From assembly GCA_001628005.1 (NCBI GenBank), contig LUQU01000001.1, positions 1 through 33,006 on the forward strand: a stretch of 33,006 nucleotides of DNA. Direction: 5' to 3'. Source of the DNA: SAR86 cluster bacterium REDSEA-S09_B4 (GTDB taxonomy: Bacteria > Pseudomonadota > Gammaproteobacteria > Magnimaribacterales > Magnimaribacteraceae). This document shows, piece by piece, positions 22,988 to 31,015 of this stretch (its first letter is position 1; every line of letters begins with the position of its first letter). The position numbers and the translations under genes are program-made. Under the pieces are notes generated by a model, which saw only the letters and a list, made by a program, of their open reading frames with translations, did no database searches and was not told the origin of the DNA.

Positions 22988-23782
22988 ATGTCTAAAGAAC
23001 AGTTTTTTGATATTGGAGTTAATTTAACTCATCCTTCTTTTGTAAAAGATCTTGATACAGTTATTGAAGAAGCTCTTGAAGTAGGTGTAAATCGAATGTG
23101 TGTCACCGGAAGTGACTTAGAAGAAAGTATCTCGGCTTACCAGTTGGCTTTCTCACTTTCCGATATTCTAATTAGCACAGCAGGTATTCATCCTCACCAA
23201 GCTAAAGAATTTAGTCAAAATTATTTCTCTGAAATAAAAGACCTGCTTAAAAAAGAAAATGTAAAAGCTATCGGAGAAACTGGTTTAGATTTTTATAGAA
23301 ATTTCTCTACAGAAGAGCAACAAAAGAAAAGCTTTGAAATGCATATCGAAACGTCTATTGAATTACAGAAACCGTTATTTCTTCATGTCAGAAATGCTCA
23401 CAGCACATTTATGGAAATGCTTGAACCGGTTAAAGAAAAACTTCCAAAAACAGTTGTGCATTGTTTTACAGGAACTGAAGACGAGTTAATGGACTACATA
23501 GAAATGGATTTCTACATAGGAATTACTGGATGGATATGTGATGAGCGGAGAGGCGTTCATTTAAAGGAGTTAATCAACCTTATTCCAAAAGATAAAATAA
23601 TGATTGAGACGGATGCACCATATTTAATCCCAAGAGTTTCTCAATTAAAAAATTCGCAAAGAAATGAACCTAAGTTCTTACCTCATGTGGCTAAAGAGGT
23701 TGCACAAAATAGTAAAGAAACTAAAGAATCATTAATTTCTTCTATGTATTTGAATAGTTTGAGTTTTTTTGATTTAGATTGA
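22988..23782 (+). CDS. tatD: TatD-family metal-dependent nuclease
   Basis: The 264-residue TIM-barrel hydrolase aligns with E. coli TatD throughout: D-I-G-V-N-L-T, A-G-I-H-P-H, G-E-T-G-L-D-F, L-H-V-R-N-A-H, V-H-C-F-T-G-T, I-T-G-W-I-C-D-E-R-R-G and E-T-D-A-P-Y-L. The D-I-G-V-N-L start instead of H-x-H is normal for TatD proper, as opposed to YcfH/YjjV. It is a cytoplasmic 3'-5' exonuclease linked to DNA repair and RNA quality control; despite the name it is not part of the Tat translocase, and no tat genes are nearby. Its end overlaps the convergent glutaredoxin-like gene by 9 nt. Confidence 0.96.
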   Translation: MSKEQFFDIGVNLTHPSFVKDLDTVIEEALEVGVNRMCVTGSDLEESISAYQLAFSLSDILISTAGIHPHQAKEFSQNYFSEIKDLLKKENVKAIGETGLDFYRNFSTEEQQKKSFEMHIETSIELQKPLFLHVRNAHSTFMEMLEPVKEKLPKTVVHCFTGTEDELMDYIEMDFYIGITGWICDERRGVHLKELINLIPKDKIMIETDAPYLIPRVSQLKNSQRNEPKFLPHVAKEVAQNSKETKESLISSMYLNSLSFFDLD

Positions 23783-24004
23783 GATTAGTTCTTTAACCTC
23801 TTGCTGATCAAACGGCCAGTAGAGATCTTTTTCTTCCATTACTAAAACTGGAATCTTATCCCAATATTTAGTGTGTGTTTCTCTGGTTGTGTATATATCT
23901 TTTTCAATTAAGACTACATCCTTGAGATCTATGGATTCTATAAGGTCTTTAGCTTCTGTACACAGGGGACAGTCAGTTCCTGTGATGAGAATTAATTCTC
24001 TCAA
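23774..24004 (-). CDS. Glutaredoxin-like protein (DUF836 type)
   Basis: This 76-residue thioredoxin-fold protein has a C12-P-L-C15 redox motif in T-G-T-D-C-P-L-C-T-E-A, and the cis-Pro in K-I-P-V-L-V. The size and motif match the DUF836 glutaredoxin-like group. It is not the monothiol CGFS type that partners BolA, although bolA is upstream in the same run. The start overlaps the racemase stop by 4 nt (ATGA), giving translational coupling. A direct substrate is unknown. Confidence 0.85.
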   Translation of the reverse strand: MRELILITGTDCPLCTEAKDLIESIDLKDVVLIEKDIYTTRETHTKYWDKIPVLVMEEKDLYWPFDQQEVKELISI

Positions 24005-25131
24005 GCTACTGCGCCAGAAGTTTTTAAGGTGCTTATATCTTCTTCAGATAAACCAATAGAAGAAAGCACTTCATTAGTATGTTCTCCCACTATGGATGGT
24101 GAAGAAACTACTTCAGGTTCAGTCCTAGAAAACCTAGGAGCGGGTGCAGGTTGAGTGACGCCTTCAAGATCAATAAAGGTTTTTCGTTCTTTGTTGTGCG
24201 GATGTTGAGGAGCTTCAGACATATCCAAAACTGGAGCAAAGCACACATCTGTACCTTCCATCAATTCGCACCATTCGTCTCTAGTTTTCTTAAGAAATAT
24301 TTTTTTAATTTCTTCTTTCTGTTCTGGCCACAAATCTCTCGACATTTGTTTAGAAAAAACTTTTTCATCAAGCTCTGCTATTTGACAAAGCAAAGCATAA
24401 AATTGTGGTTCAATGGAGCCAATGGAAATAAATTTTCCGTCCTTGCATTCATAGGTGTCATAGAAATGCGATCCTCCATCAAGAAGATTACTTCCCATCG
24501 TCGTTTTCCACATTCCTGAAGATTGCATACTGTAGATCATCGTCATTAATAAAGCTGAACCGTCAGTCATTGCTGCATCAACTACCTGACCTTGCTTTGA
24601 TTCTTTTGATTCTAAAAGGGCAGCAACTAAACCTAATGCTAATAGCATCCCTCCTCCACCGAAATCCCCAATTAAATTTAAGGGAGGTACCGGAGGAGAT
24701 CCAGGTCTGCCGATAGCAGCAAGAGCACCAGACAAAGAGATATAGTTAATGTCGTGTCCAGCAGCGTTTGCTAAGGGCCCTTCTTGGCCCCAACCGGTCA
24801 TTCTTCCGAATACGATTCTATCGTTTCTTGCCAGACAAACTTCAGGTCCAATGCCTAACCTTTCCATAACGCCCGGTCTAAAACCTTCAAATATAGCATC
24901 TGCTGTTTCTACTAACTTTAATACTACCTCTACACCTTCTTTTGCTTTTAAATCAACGGCTATAGACTTTTTTCCTCTATTAGATGGTTCTTTTTTTGAT
25001 CCTGTTCCTATCGCAGAAGCCCTATCAATTCTGATTATTTCAGCTCCTAAATCAGCTAAGACCATTCCACAGAATGGTCCTGGACCTATACCAGCCATCT
25101 CAATTATTTTTAATCCTTTTAGTGGTCCCAT
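24001..25131 (-). CDS. Alpha-methylacyl-CoA racemase (family III CoA-transferase fold)
   Basis: The 376-residue protein carries the racemase rather than the transferase active site: H126 in G-H-D-I-N-Y, D156 in G-D-F-G-G-G and E241 in S-I-E-P-Q-F. These fall at the same positions I recall for the Mycobacterium tuberculosis enzyme MCR. It would interconvert 2R- and 2S-methylacyl-CoA, which lets methyl-branched fatty acids or sterol side chains enter beta-oxidation. A strong AAGGAGG precedes the start. It lies 9 nt after the RND gene and overlaps the glutaredoxin-like gene. No other beta-oxidation gene is in the window. Confidence 0.92.
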   Translation of the reverse strand: MGPLKGLKIIEMAGIGPGPFCGMVLADLGAEIIRIDRASAIGTGSKKEPSNRGKKSIAVDLKAKEGVEVVLKLVETADAIFEGFRPGVMERLGIGPEVCLARNDRIVFGRMTGWGQEGPLANAAGHDINYISLSGALAAIGRPGSPPVPPLNLIGDFGGGGMLLALGLVAALLESKESKQGQVVDAAMTDGSALLMTMIYSMQSSGMWKTTMGSNLLDGGSHFYDTYECKDGKFISIGSIEPQFYALLCQIAELDEKVFSKQMSRDLWPEQKEEIKKIFLKKTRDEWCELMEGTDVCFAPVLDMSEAPQHPHNKERKTFIDLEGVTQPAPAPRFSRTEPEVVSSPSIVGEHTNEVLSSIGLSEEDISTLKTSGAVA

Positions 25132-25140
25132 AATTCCTCC

Positions 25141-27615
25141 TTAAGATTCCTCTTTACCTAAAGGTTTAAGAATCATCAGTAGTTGCGGCAATAAAGTTAG
25201 AGCTCCCATTAAAGCCATGAACATTGCCAGTGAAACAAATAATCCAAAGTAAACTGTTGGATTAAAGTTTGAAGTAACTAAAACTAAAAATCCAATAATA
25301 ATTGTTGTTGAAGTATAGAACATTGCTCGACCAATAGTGTTATGACTATTTTTCATAGAAACTTCATAATTCGAGGTTTTCCTAAACTCCAACTTAAATC
25401 TGTGAATATAGTGAATAGTATTATCCACTGCCATTCCTACACTTATTGCTGCCACAGTAATAGTCATAATATCAAGAGGCACTTTCATCCAACCCATTGT
25501 CCCTAAAACAACTGAAGCGGCTAAAAGGTTAGGAATCATTCCAATGACAGCCAGATAAAATGAACGAAATAAGACCACGAACATAATCATAATTACCACA
25601 AAAACTACTCCTAACGTTCCTATTTGAGAACTAAATAGGCTCTGAAGCATGTTGTTGTAAAGAACTGCTAAACCAGTTAAGCGGTACTCTCCCTTTTTAA
25701 AACCAAATTCATTTTCTAAAGTATTCTCAATTTCGTTAAGCAAATCATTTCTTTTAAGCGTCTTACTGGTCTCAAGAACTCTAGAAGATATCCGTACTTG
25801 GTTTTCATCTTCACTTATATATGAACTTAAAAGTGTCTCTTTTATATCTTCTGGCAATAGATTCTTAACAAGAGCTAAATCCAATTCTGAAATAGGTTCT
25901 CCATCTTTTAATTCTTCAGCTACCTTTATGCCGCTTGCGACTGATAAAACTTTCCCTACTTCAGGTAAAGAATCCATATAGTCATGAACAGCCTCGAGTC
26001 TTTTAATATTGATAATATTCCACCAGTAGCCATTGCTTGTAGTTTCATCAAATCCGAAATCATCTTCAAAATCGTCATCGAATTCAGAAGACTCTTTCAC
26101 ATAGTCTTGAGGCGATTCTAAAACGATATCCAAAGGTGCAGTACCTCCTAACTTAAGATCTAAAAGTTCCATTCCTTGGTAAATTTCAGTTGATTCTTTG
26201 AAGTAATCTATGAATCTATTTTCTACCGTTAATTTAGTAATTCCAATTAGCGACACAATCAATAAGAGAGAACTCAAGGCGACTACTACTTTCCCATTTT
26301 TAGAAGTATAGGAAGCAAAATGAAGAGTCAGTCCTTTGCTGAAGTCTTTTTCAGAATCTGAACTTAATTTATTGATTAATGACATGATTGATGGCAAAAC
26401 GGTAAAGGTAAAAATAAAAGCAAATAAAATTCCCATCACCATCATCTTGCCAAATTCAATTACCGGTTTAATGTCACTTATAGAAAGAGAGGCAAAAGCT
26501 ACCATTGTTGTTAATGCTGTGTACAGACAGGGTCTAAACATCTCTTGAATGGTTAAAGAGACTAATTCATTCTGATTCAAAGACTGTTCCCTGCCAGCTA
26601 TCTCCTGATATCTAACAATGATATGAATTGATAAAGAGATTGAGATAATCAGTAGCAGAGCGATAAAGTTGGAAGAAACAACGGTGACTCGCCAATCAAC
26701 TAATCCTAAAAAGCCCACAACGAATAACCCGACCACAGCGCTGCAAGAAAGCGGTAGGACTACCCACCGTAACCTTCTAAAAACTACTCCAAGAGTTAAA
26801 ATAAAAATTATAAAGACACCAACACCAAAGTAATTTAAATCGCTTTTAACAAAGCTCATCATGTCAGAAACAATCATTGCTGTGCCTCCTAGATACAATG
26901 AACCAAATTCTGAAGAATCTCTGAGAATCTCTCTCACTTCCGCAATAAGTTTGTCTCTGTCTTTAGCTTCTTGATTGTTTAAAGTGCTGATTAAAGAGTT
27001 AACTTCATTTATCTGCTCTTCTAAATTTTCTTCTCCGTCCTCAACTCTCTTTTGTCTTAGTTGATAACGCTTTTGTATTGCTGCATCGTATTCTTCACTC
27101 TCAATTAAATTCAATTGCAGTGCTGTCGTTGCTCCATCTTTACTAACTAACAGTTCTGTATATAAAGGACTGTCCTGAAATTCCAGCTTAGCCAGGTTCA
27201 GATCTACACCCTCCTCTTCAATAGTCTTGAGGTTATCAGCAAGTTCACTCATAGACCTCTTTGGACTAAAAAGTAAAGGAGCATCAAGATAGCTCAGTAC
27301 ATCGCCAACTCCATCAAGTTCTTCAAATCTATCAGAGAGGGTTCTAACATTCTTAATACTTTCATTAGAGAATAAAGGCTTCTCTGGAGTAAAAAGGACT
27401 ACTAAGAAATCACTCGTTGAATACTCATTGCTAATCTCACGGTAATACCTTAGATCTTCATCATTTTCTAAAACCAAAGAGTCTGAAGAAGCTTCAAGCT
27501 TAAAGTTAGGAATATTAAAAGCTGAAATTAAAAGTAATATTAACCCTATGGCTAAAACCACTATAGGCTTCTGAGAAATAACAGAAGCAAAGGAGTTAAG
27601 AATCTTATTGGGCAT
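25141..27615 (-). CDS. RND-superfamily (MMPL-like) transporter
   Basis: The 824-residue inner-membrane protein has twelve hydrophobic segments in two repeats: one at about 12-30, a large loop, five more at about 255-420, then a second single helix, a loop (460-660) and five helices to the end. The repeat-end motifs I-S-I-S-L-S-I-H-I-I-V-R-Y and V-G-M-A-V-D-N-T-I-H-Y-I-H-R-F are typical of the predicted hydrophobe exporters in COG1033. An acidic patch (E-F-D-D-D-F-E-D-D-F-G-F-D) lies in the second loop. No adaptor or outer-membrane gene is nearby, so lipid or hopanoid-like transport is as likely as drug export. Confidence 0.9.
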   Translation of the reverse strand: MPNKILNSFASVISQKPIVVLAIGLILLLISAFNIPNFKLEASSDSLVLENDEDLRYYREISNEYSTSDFLVVLFTPEKPLFSNESIKNVRTLSDRFEELDGVGDVLSYLDAPLLFSPKRSMSELADNLKTIEEEGVDLNLAKLEFQDSPLYTELLVSKDGATTALQLNLIESEEYDAAIQKRYQLRQKRVEDGEENLEEQINEVNSLISTLNNQEAKDRDKLIAEVREILRDSSEFGSLYLGGTAMIVSDMMSFVKSDLNYFGVGVFIIFILTLGVVFRRLRWVVLPLSCSAVVGLFVVGFLGLVDWRVTVVSSNFIALLLIISISLSIHIIVRYQEIAGREQSLNQNELVSLTIQEMFRPCLYTALTTMVAFASLSISDIKPVIEFGKMMVMGILFAFIFTFTVLPSIMSLINKLSSDSEKDFSKGLTLHFASYTSKNGKVVVALSSLLLIVSLIGITKLTVENRFIDYFKESTEIYQGMELLDLKLGGTAPLDIVLESPQDYVKESSEFDDDFEDDFGFDETTSNGYWWNIINIKRLEAVHDYMDSLPEVGKVLSVASGIKVAEELKDGEPISELDLALVKNLLPEDIKETLLSSYISEDENQVRISSRVLETSKTLKRNDLLNEIENTLENEFGFKKGEYRLTGLAVLYNNMLQSLFSSQIGTLGVVFVVIMIMFVVLFRSFYLAVIGMIPNLLAASVVLGTMGWMKVPLDIMTITVAAISVGMAVDNTIHYIHRFKLEFRKTSNYEVSMKNSHNTIGRAMFYTSTTIIIGFLVLVTSNFNPTVYFGLFVSLAMFMALMGALTLLPQLLMILKPLGKEES

Positions 27616-27623
27616 CTCTTAAA

Positions 27624-28541
27624 CTATTTCCTTGCGGATTGACCCATGTGCTTCAAACCTTTTGATTCAGCCAGCTCAATTTGTTTTTGTCTCTGAGCAA
27701 ATCTAGTTTTATCTTCTTTAGAAGAAAAATCATAACAATAAGGACAAGATACACCTTTCTTGTATTTTTTAGAACTCATGTCTTCCTTAGATATTGGTCT
27801 TCTGCATCCAAAACATTGCTCAAAATTACCTTCTTCCAGATCAGGGTTAACTGAAACCCTTTCATCAAACACAAAGCATTCTCCTTCCCAAAGATTATTG
27901 TCTTTATTAATTTTGTCGAAATAATTTAAGACACCCCCTTTAAGTTGATAAACGTCTTCGAAGCCTTGACTCATAAAAAAGGAAGAAGCTATTTCACACC
28001 TAATACCACCTGTACAAAACATAGCTATTTTCTTGTTTTTAAATAATTTTTTATTGTTTTGAATGTATTCAGGTAGATCAGTGAAATGCTTTGTTTCTGG
28101 TATTACAGAATTCTTAAAAGTACCGATACGCGTTTCGTATTCATTTCTAACATCTAATACAATTGTTTTTGGATCTTCCAAATAATCATTCCATTCGTTG
28201 GGGGTAACTTCTTTTCCTTTTAGATTAAAAATATCAAAACCGCCCTCTAAGGGAAGTAATTTATCTTTAATCCTGACTTTGAGTCTCTTAAATGGGACTT
28301 GAAAGGATTCAGACCAAGTGGGTTCTATATTCATTATTTTAAAAGTTTCTTCCAATAAAATTAAAACCTTTTCCAAATTGGTCCTTTTCCCAGCTAAGGT
28401 CGTATTTATCCCCTGGGGTGTTGCAAAAAAAGTACCGGACAGATTTTCTTTAAAAGCTATTCGTTCAACTTCTCTTTTGAGCTTGTTTACGTTCTTTATT
28501 GAAACAACCTTATAAAAGGTAACAACTGTTACTGAACTCAT
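27624..28541 (-). CDS. trhO: tRNA uridine(34) hydroxylase TrhO (rhodanese family)
   Basis: TrhO makes 5-hydroxyuridine at position 34 of several tRNAs using oxygen. The 305 residues show the N-terminal domain (V-T-F-Y-K-V, G-T-F-F-A-T-P-Q-G-I-N), a rhodanese domain with active C176 in M-F-C-T-G-G-I-R-C182-E, F-V-F-D-E-R-V, and a C-terminal zinc-like cluster C-F-G-C and C-P-Y-C. The protein is shorter than E. coli YceA, lacking its long tail. It lies 5 nt after bolA and 8 nt ahead of the RND gene. Together with queF it is one of two wobble-modification genes in the window. Confidence 0.94.
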   Translation of the reverse strand: MSSVTVVTFYKVVSIKNVNKLKREVERIAFKENLSGTFFATPQGINTTLAGKRTNLEKVLILLEETFKIMNIEPTWSESFQVPFKRLKVRIKDKLLPLEGGFDIFNLKGKEVTPNEWNDYLEDPKTIVLDVRNEYETRIGTFKNSVIPETKHFTDLPEYIQNNKKLFKNKKIAMFCTGGIRCEIASSFFMSQGFEDVYQLKGGVLNYFDKINKDNNLWEGECFVFDERVSVNPDLEEGNFEQCFGCRRPISKEDMSSKKYKKGVSCPYCYDFSSKEDKTRFAQRQKQIELAESKGLKHMGQSARK

Positions 28542-28546
28542 TTGCT

Positions 28547-28873
28547 TTAGTCGCTAGATTCTTGAGCGCTTCCTCCTTCACAATCTGGTGAAGGGTGGGT
28601 TGACTCATTTCTTTCTTGCCATTCATCTGCTGTAAAAGTATGTAAGGTAATTGCATGAATAGGTCCTGCAAGTTCCTCTCCTATCAACTTGTATATGGCC
28701 TGATGTCGTTTTACAAGATTTAATCCATCAAATGTTTCTGATACGGCAATAACTCTTACATGGGATTCAGCACCTGGCTCTACGTTGTGCATAAAACTTT
28801 CATTAATTACTTCTAAATGAGAAGGATCTAAATTCTCTTTTAGAACTGATTCTATTTTTGAACAAGCTGACAT
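28547..28873 (-). CDS. bolA: BolA-family protein
   Basis: The 108-residue product matches E. coli BolA: L-E-V-I-N-E-S-x-x-H-N-V, G-A-E-S-H-V-R-V, V-K-R-H-Q-A-I-Y, and I-H-A-I-T-L-H-T-F-T. BolA proteins take part in [2Fe-2S] cluster handling with monothiol glutaredoxins and affect morphology under stress. The usual CGFS glutaredoxin partner is not in the window. The C-terminal tail is polar and acidic. It lies 5 nt ahead of trhO and 29 nt after the broken ogt gene; its ribosome site is weak. Confidence 0.95.
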   Translation of the reverse strand: MSACSKIESVLKENLDPSHLEVINESFMHNVEPGAESHVRVIAVSETFDGLNLVKRHQAIYKLIGEELAGPIHAITLHTFTADEWQERNESTHPSPDCEGGSAQESSD

Positions 28874-28902
28874 GGCTAAGATTATCTCTAAGAAAGCTAA
28901 TT

Positions 28903-29266
28903 TTAGTTACTTTCTAGATTAAGTAAAAATTTTTTACGTCTTAATCCTCCTCCAAAACCTCCCAGTCCTGAAGAAGAGACAACTCTATGGCAAGGAATAA
29001 CTATTGGAATCCTGTTTGCTCCACAAGTACTGCCTACAGCTCGTTCCTTCCAAACGAGTCTTAATTGTGAAAGATGTTCTTTTCCCTTTGAAATACTCAT
29101 GTAATTGTTCAATCTCAACTTTAAATCTTCCTTTTTCAGATTTACCTCTATGAGAAAGCCCTTTCAACCCCTTAAAGCTGATTTCTAATAGGTCTTTATC
29201 ATCAGCAAGTAACCCCAACTCCCCTACTGAGGTGTTTAGGCTAGCTTCATATAACAATCTAATCAC
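28903..29266 (-). pseudogene. ogt: Methylated-DNA-protein cysteine methyltransferase, internally deleted and frameshifted
   Basis: From 29266, one frame gives an Ogt N-terminal domain ending Q-L-H-E-Y-F-K-G-K-R-T-S-F-T-I-K-T-R-L-E-G-T. The next residues should be the F-Q-x-x-V-W helix and the I-P-x-G-x-T-x-S-Y-x-x-L-A segment, but these are absent. In a second frame, from about 29043, R-A-V-G-S-T-C-G-A-N-R-I-P-I-V-I-P-C-H-R-V and the usual end G-G-L-R-R-K-K follow. About 35 residues (roughly 100 nt) are therefore missing and the frame changes at the join, near 29040-29050. The acceptor Cys codon survives but cannot be read in frame from the normal start. The start overlaps the MFS stop by 8 nt, so the gene once belonged to the run. 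Confidence 0.85.
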
Positions 29267-30983
29267 CTTTCCAGACTTTGGTGTCTGGATTGGTAATGTT
29301 CTCTTCGTGTTTGTTCCTACTTAAAGTATAACCTCTAACCATTATCAAAGCGGAACCAAAAGCTACTATACAAATTGGGATATACCATAAAGCCAGATTT
29401 GCAAGTATTTCTGAGGGGACAGTACCGTTGTAAATTTCTCTTATTTGTGTGTTATCCGGAAAAGCAATAAAGGTCAATATAACCCCAGCTAAAGTTAAGC
29501 CAAATCCACTTACTGCTTTATCCGCGAAGGTTCTGGCTGAGAATAAAATACCCTCTTCTCTTCTTCCTGTTTCCAGCTGAATATCTTCTACTAAATCCAT
29601 AATCATAGAACCCATGGTAGAAAAAACAATTATCCCAGCTGCCACATTAATAACTATATGAATACAAAGCACTGGAAGCAGATAAGGACTGTTATTAGTA
29701 GGAAAGAGGGAAGTTCCGTAAGTTAAATCCAAGTACCTAAGTGCAAAAGGTAATGCCGCAAAAATTATTTGAAAAGCCCAAATAGATAAGACAGTTTGCT
29801 TTTTTCCAAACTTATCAGAAAGCATTGGAGCAAGAAGGATAGCAATTATGGGTGCTAAATAAATGCTTGTTCCTCTTATAAGCATTTCGTTGTCATCTAA
29901 TTCCCAAAAATAACTATCGAAGATGACAGCAAAAGCTGCTTCAATGCCACCTGCTACCGAAACCAACAGCCCACAAAAGAATAAGAATTTGTAGGATCTA
30001 TTTATAGTTAGGGTTTCAGCAACTTCTTGGGCCAAATCCCTGATAAAGAATTCAGTTTGTTGAAGAGATTCAATCCTAGTAGGGAACAAATTAGCGATAA
30101 TAAATCCAAATATCCTTAGGGTATTACCCAATATCCAGGAAAAAACAACAAGACTACTGAAATTGAATGGATAAAGTAAGACAGCTTGGAAGTTAGAAAT
30201 CGGCGTAGGTAACGGAAAATTAAATGTAAGGGTACGTTTAAAAATACTAATATCTTTAAACCCTTCAGGTATCTCTTTTTTCCTTTTTAGAGGTGGTTCT
30301 ATGAGATTAGGAATGTGTTTATGAGTTCCTAAACTGGTTACTACTATTCCCAATAGAATAAGTAAGGCTGCTACAAGCCCCCATTCTGGCCAAAGTTCTG
30401 GATTAAACCTTCCAGAGGTATATATTTCGGTCTCGTACTTAGGAGCGTAATACCACCAAACTAGATTATAAGTTGTTAGCCCTCCAAACCAACCAAAAAA
30501 ATATCGATAGGACATCAAGGAAGTTCTTTCAACATAATTAGCTGTCAGTTCTGGGCCGAGGGCTATGGATGGTATTTCATAAAAAGTAATGAAAACTCTA
30601 ATAATTGTTGCACAAATTAATAGATAGAAAAAAAGTTGTAGATTTGTCAGATTATCTGGAGGAGACCAAAGGAAATAAAAACTAAGAGTTACAGGAATTG
30701 CTGCAGCATACATAAATGGATGCCTTCTTCCCCACTTTGATCTTAGACGATCTGAATAATACCCAACAAGAGGATCGGTAATAGCATCTGCAAGTAAAAT
30801 TAAATTAAGGGCCAATCCAGCCATCCATGCCGGTAATTCAAAGACAAAAACGTAAACGAAAAGGACAAAATAACTAAAACCATTATTCTTTATCCCAAAA
30901 GAAATGGAACCAAAACCGTAGAAAAATTTAGTAGAAAAAGAAAGTTTAGACTCTTGATTTAAGTCTTCCATGATTTCAATCAT
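29259..30983 (-). CDS. MFS transporter, GPH (sugar:cation symporter) family
   Basis: The 574-residue protein has about twelve transmembrane helices and matches the glycoside-pentoside-hexuronide family. Key motifs are D-A-I-T-D-P-L-V-G-Y-Y-S-D-R-L-R-S-K-W-G-R-R-H-P at about 65-90 and Y-E-I-P-S-I-A-L-G-P-E-L-T. It is longer than MelB (about 470), with an extra loop in the middle. The substrate may be a sugar or a hydrophobic metabolite, since this family in marine Gammaproteobacteria is broad. AAGGGG is very close to the first ATG (30983), and Met5 at 30971 is an alternative start. It leads the seven-gene run and is divergent from the orphan gene at 31016. Confidence 0.88.
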   Translation of the reverse strand: MIEIMEDLNQESKLSFSTKFFYGFGSISFGIKNNGFSYFVLFVYVFVFELPAWMAGLALNLILLADAITDPLVGYYSDRLRSKWGRRHPFMYAAAIPVTLSFYFLWSPPDNLTNLQLFFYLLICATIIRVFITFYEIPSIALGPELTANYVERTSLMSYRYFFGWFGGLTTYNLVWWYYAPKYETEIYTSGRFNPELWPEWGLVAALLILLGIVVTSLGTHKHIPNLIEPPLKRKKEIPEGFKDISIFKRTLTFNFPLPTPISNFQAVLLYPFNFSSLVVFSWILGNTLRIFGFIIANLFPTRIESLQQTEFFIRDLAQEVAETLTINRSYKFLFFCGLLVSVAGGIEAAFAVIFDSYFWELDDNEMLIRGTSIYLAPIIAILLAPMLSDKFGKKQTVLSIWAFQIIFAALPFALRYLDLTYGTSLFPTNNSPYLLPVLCIHIVINVAAGIIVFSTMGSMIMDLVEDIQLETGRREEGILFSARTFADKAVSGFGLTLAGVILTFIAFPDNTQIREIYNGTVPSEILANLALWYIPICIVAFGSALIMVRGYTLSRNKHEENITNPDTKVWKGD

Positions 30984-31015
30984 TCCCCTTCATAAGATCG
31001 CTACCATATATTAAT

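Noticed and set aside
24151-24519. A 122-codon plus-strand open frame
   Set aside because: It lies wholly opposite the C-terminal half of the same racemase and shows no recognisable motif.
24749-25144. A 131-codon plus-strand open frame opposite the racemase gene
   Set aside because: It lies antisense to a racemase with all catalytic residues in place; its proline- and serine-rich composition is what an antisense frame of such a gene gives, and it has no ribosome site.
23774-28873. BolA and the glutaredoxin-like protein as a BolA-Grx4 iron-sulfur pair
   Set aside because: The glutaredoxin-like protein has C-P-L-C, not the monothiol C-G-F-S motif needed for that complex.
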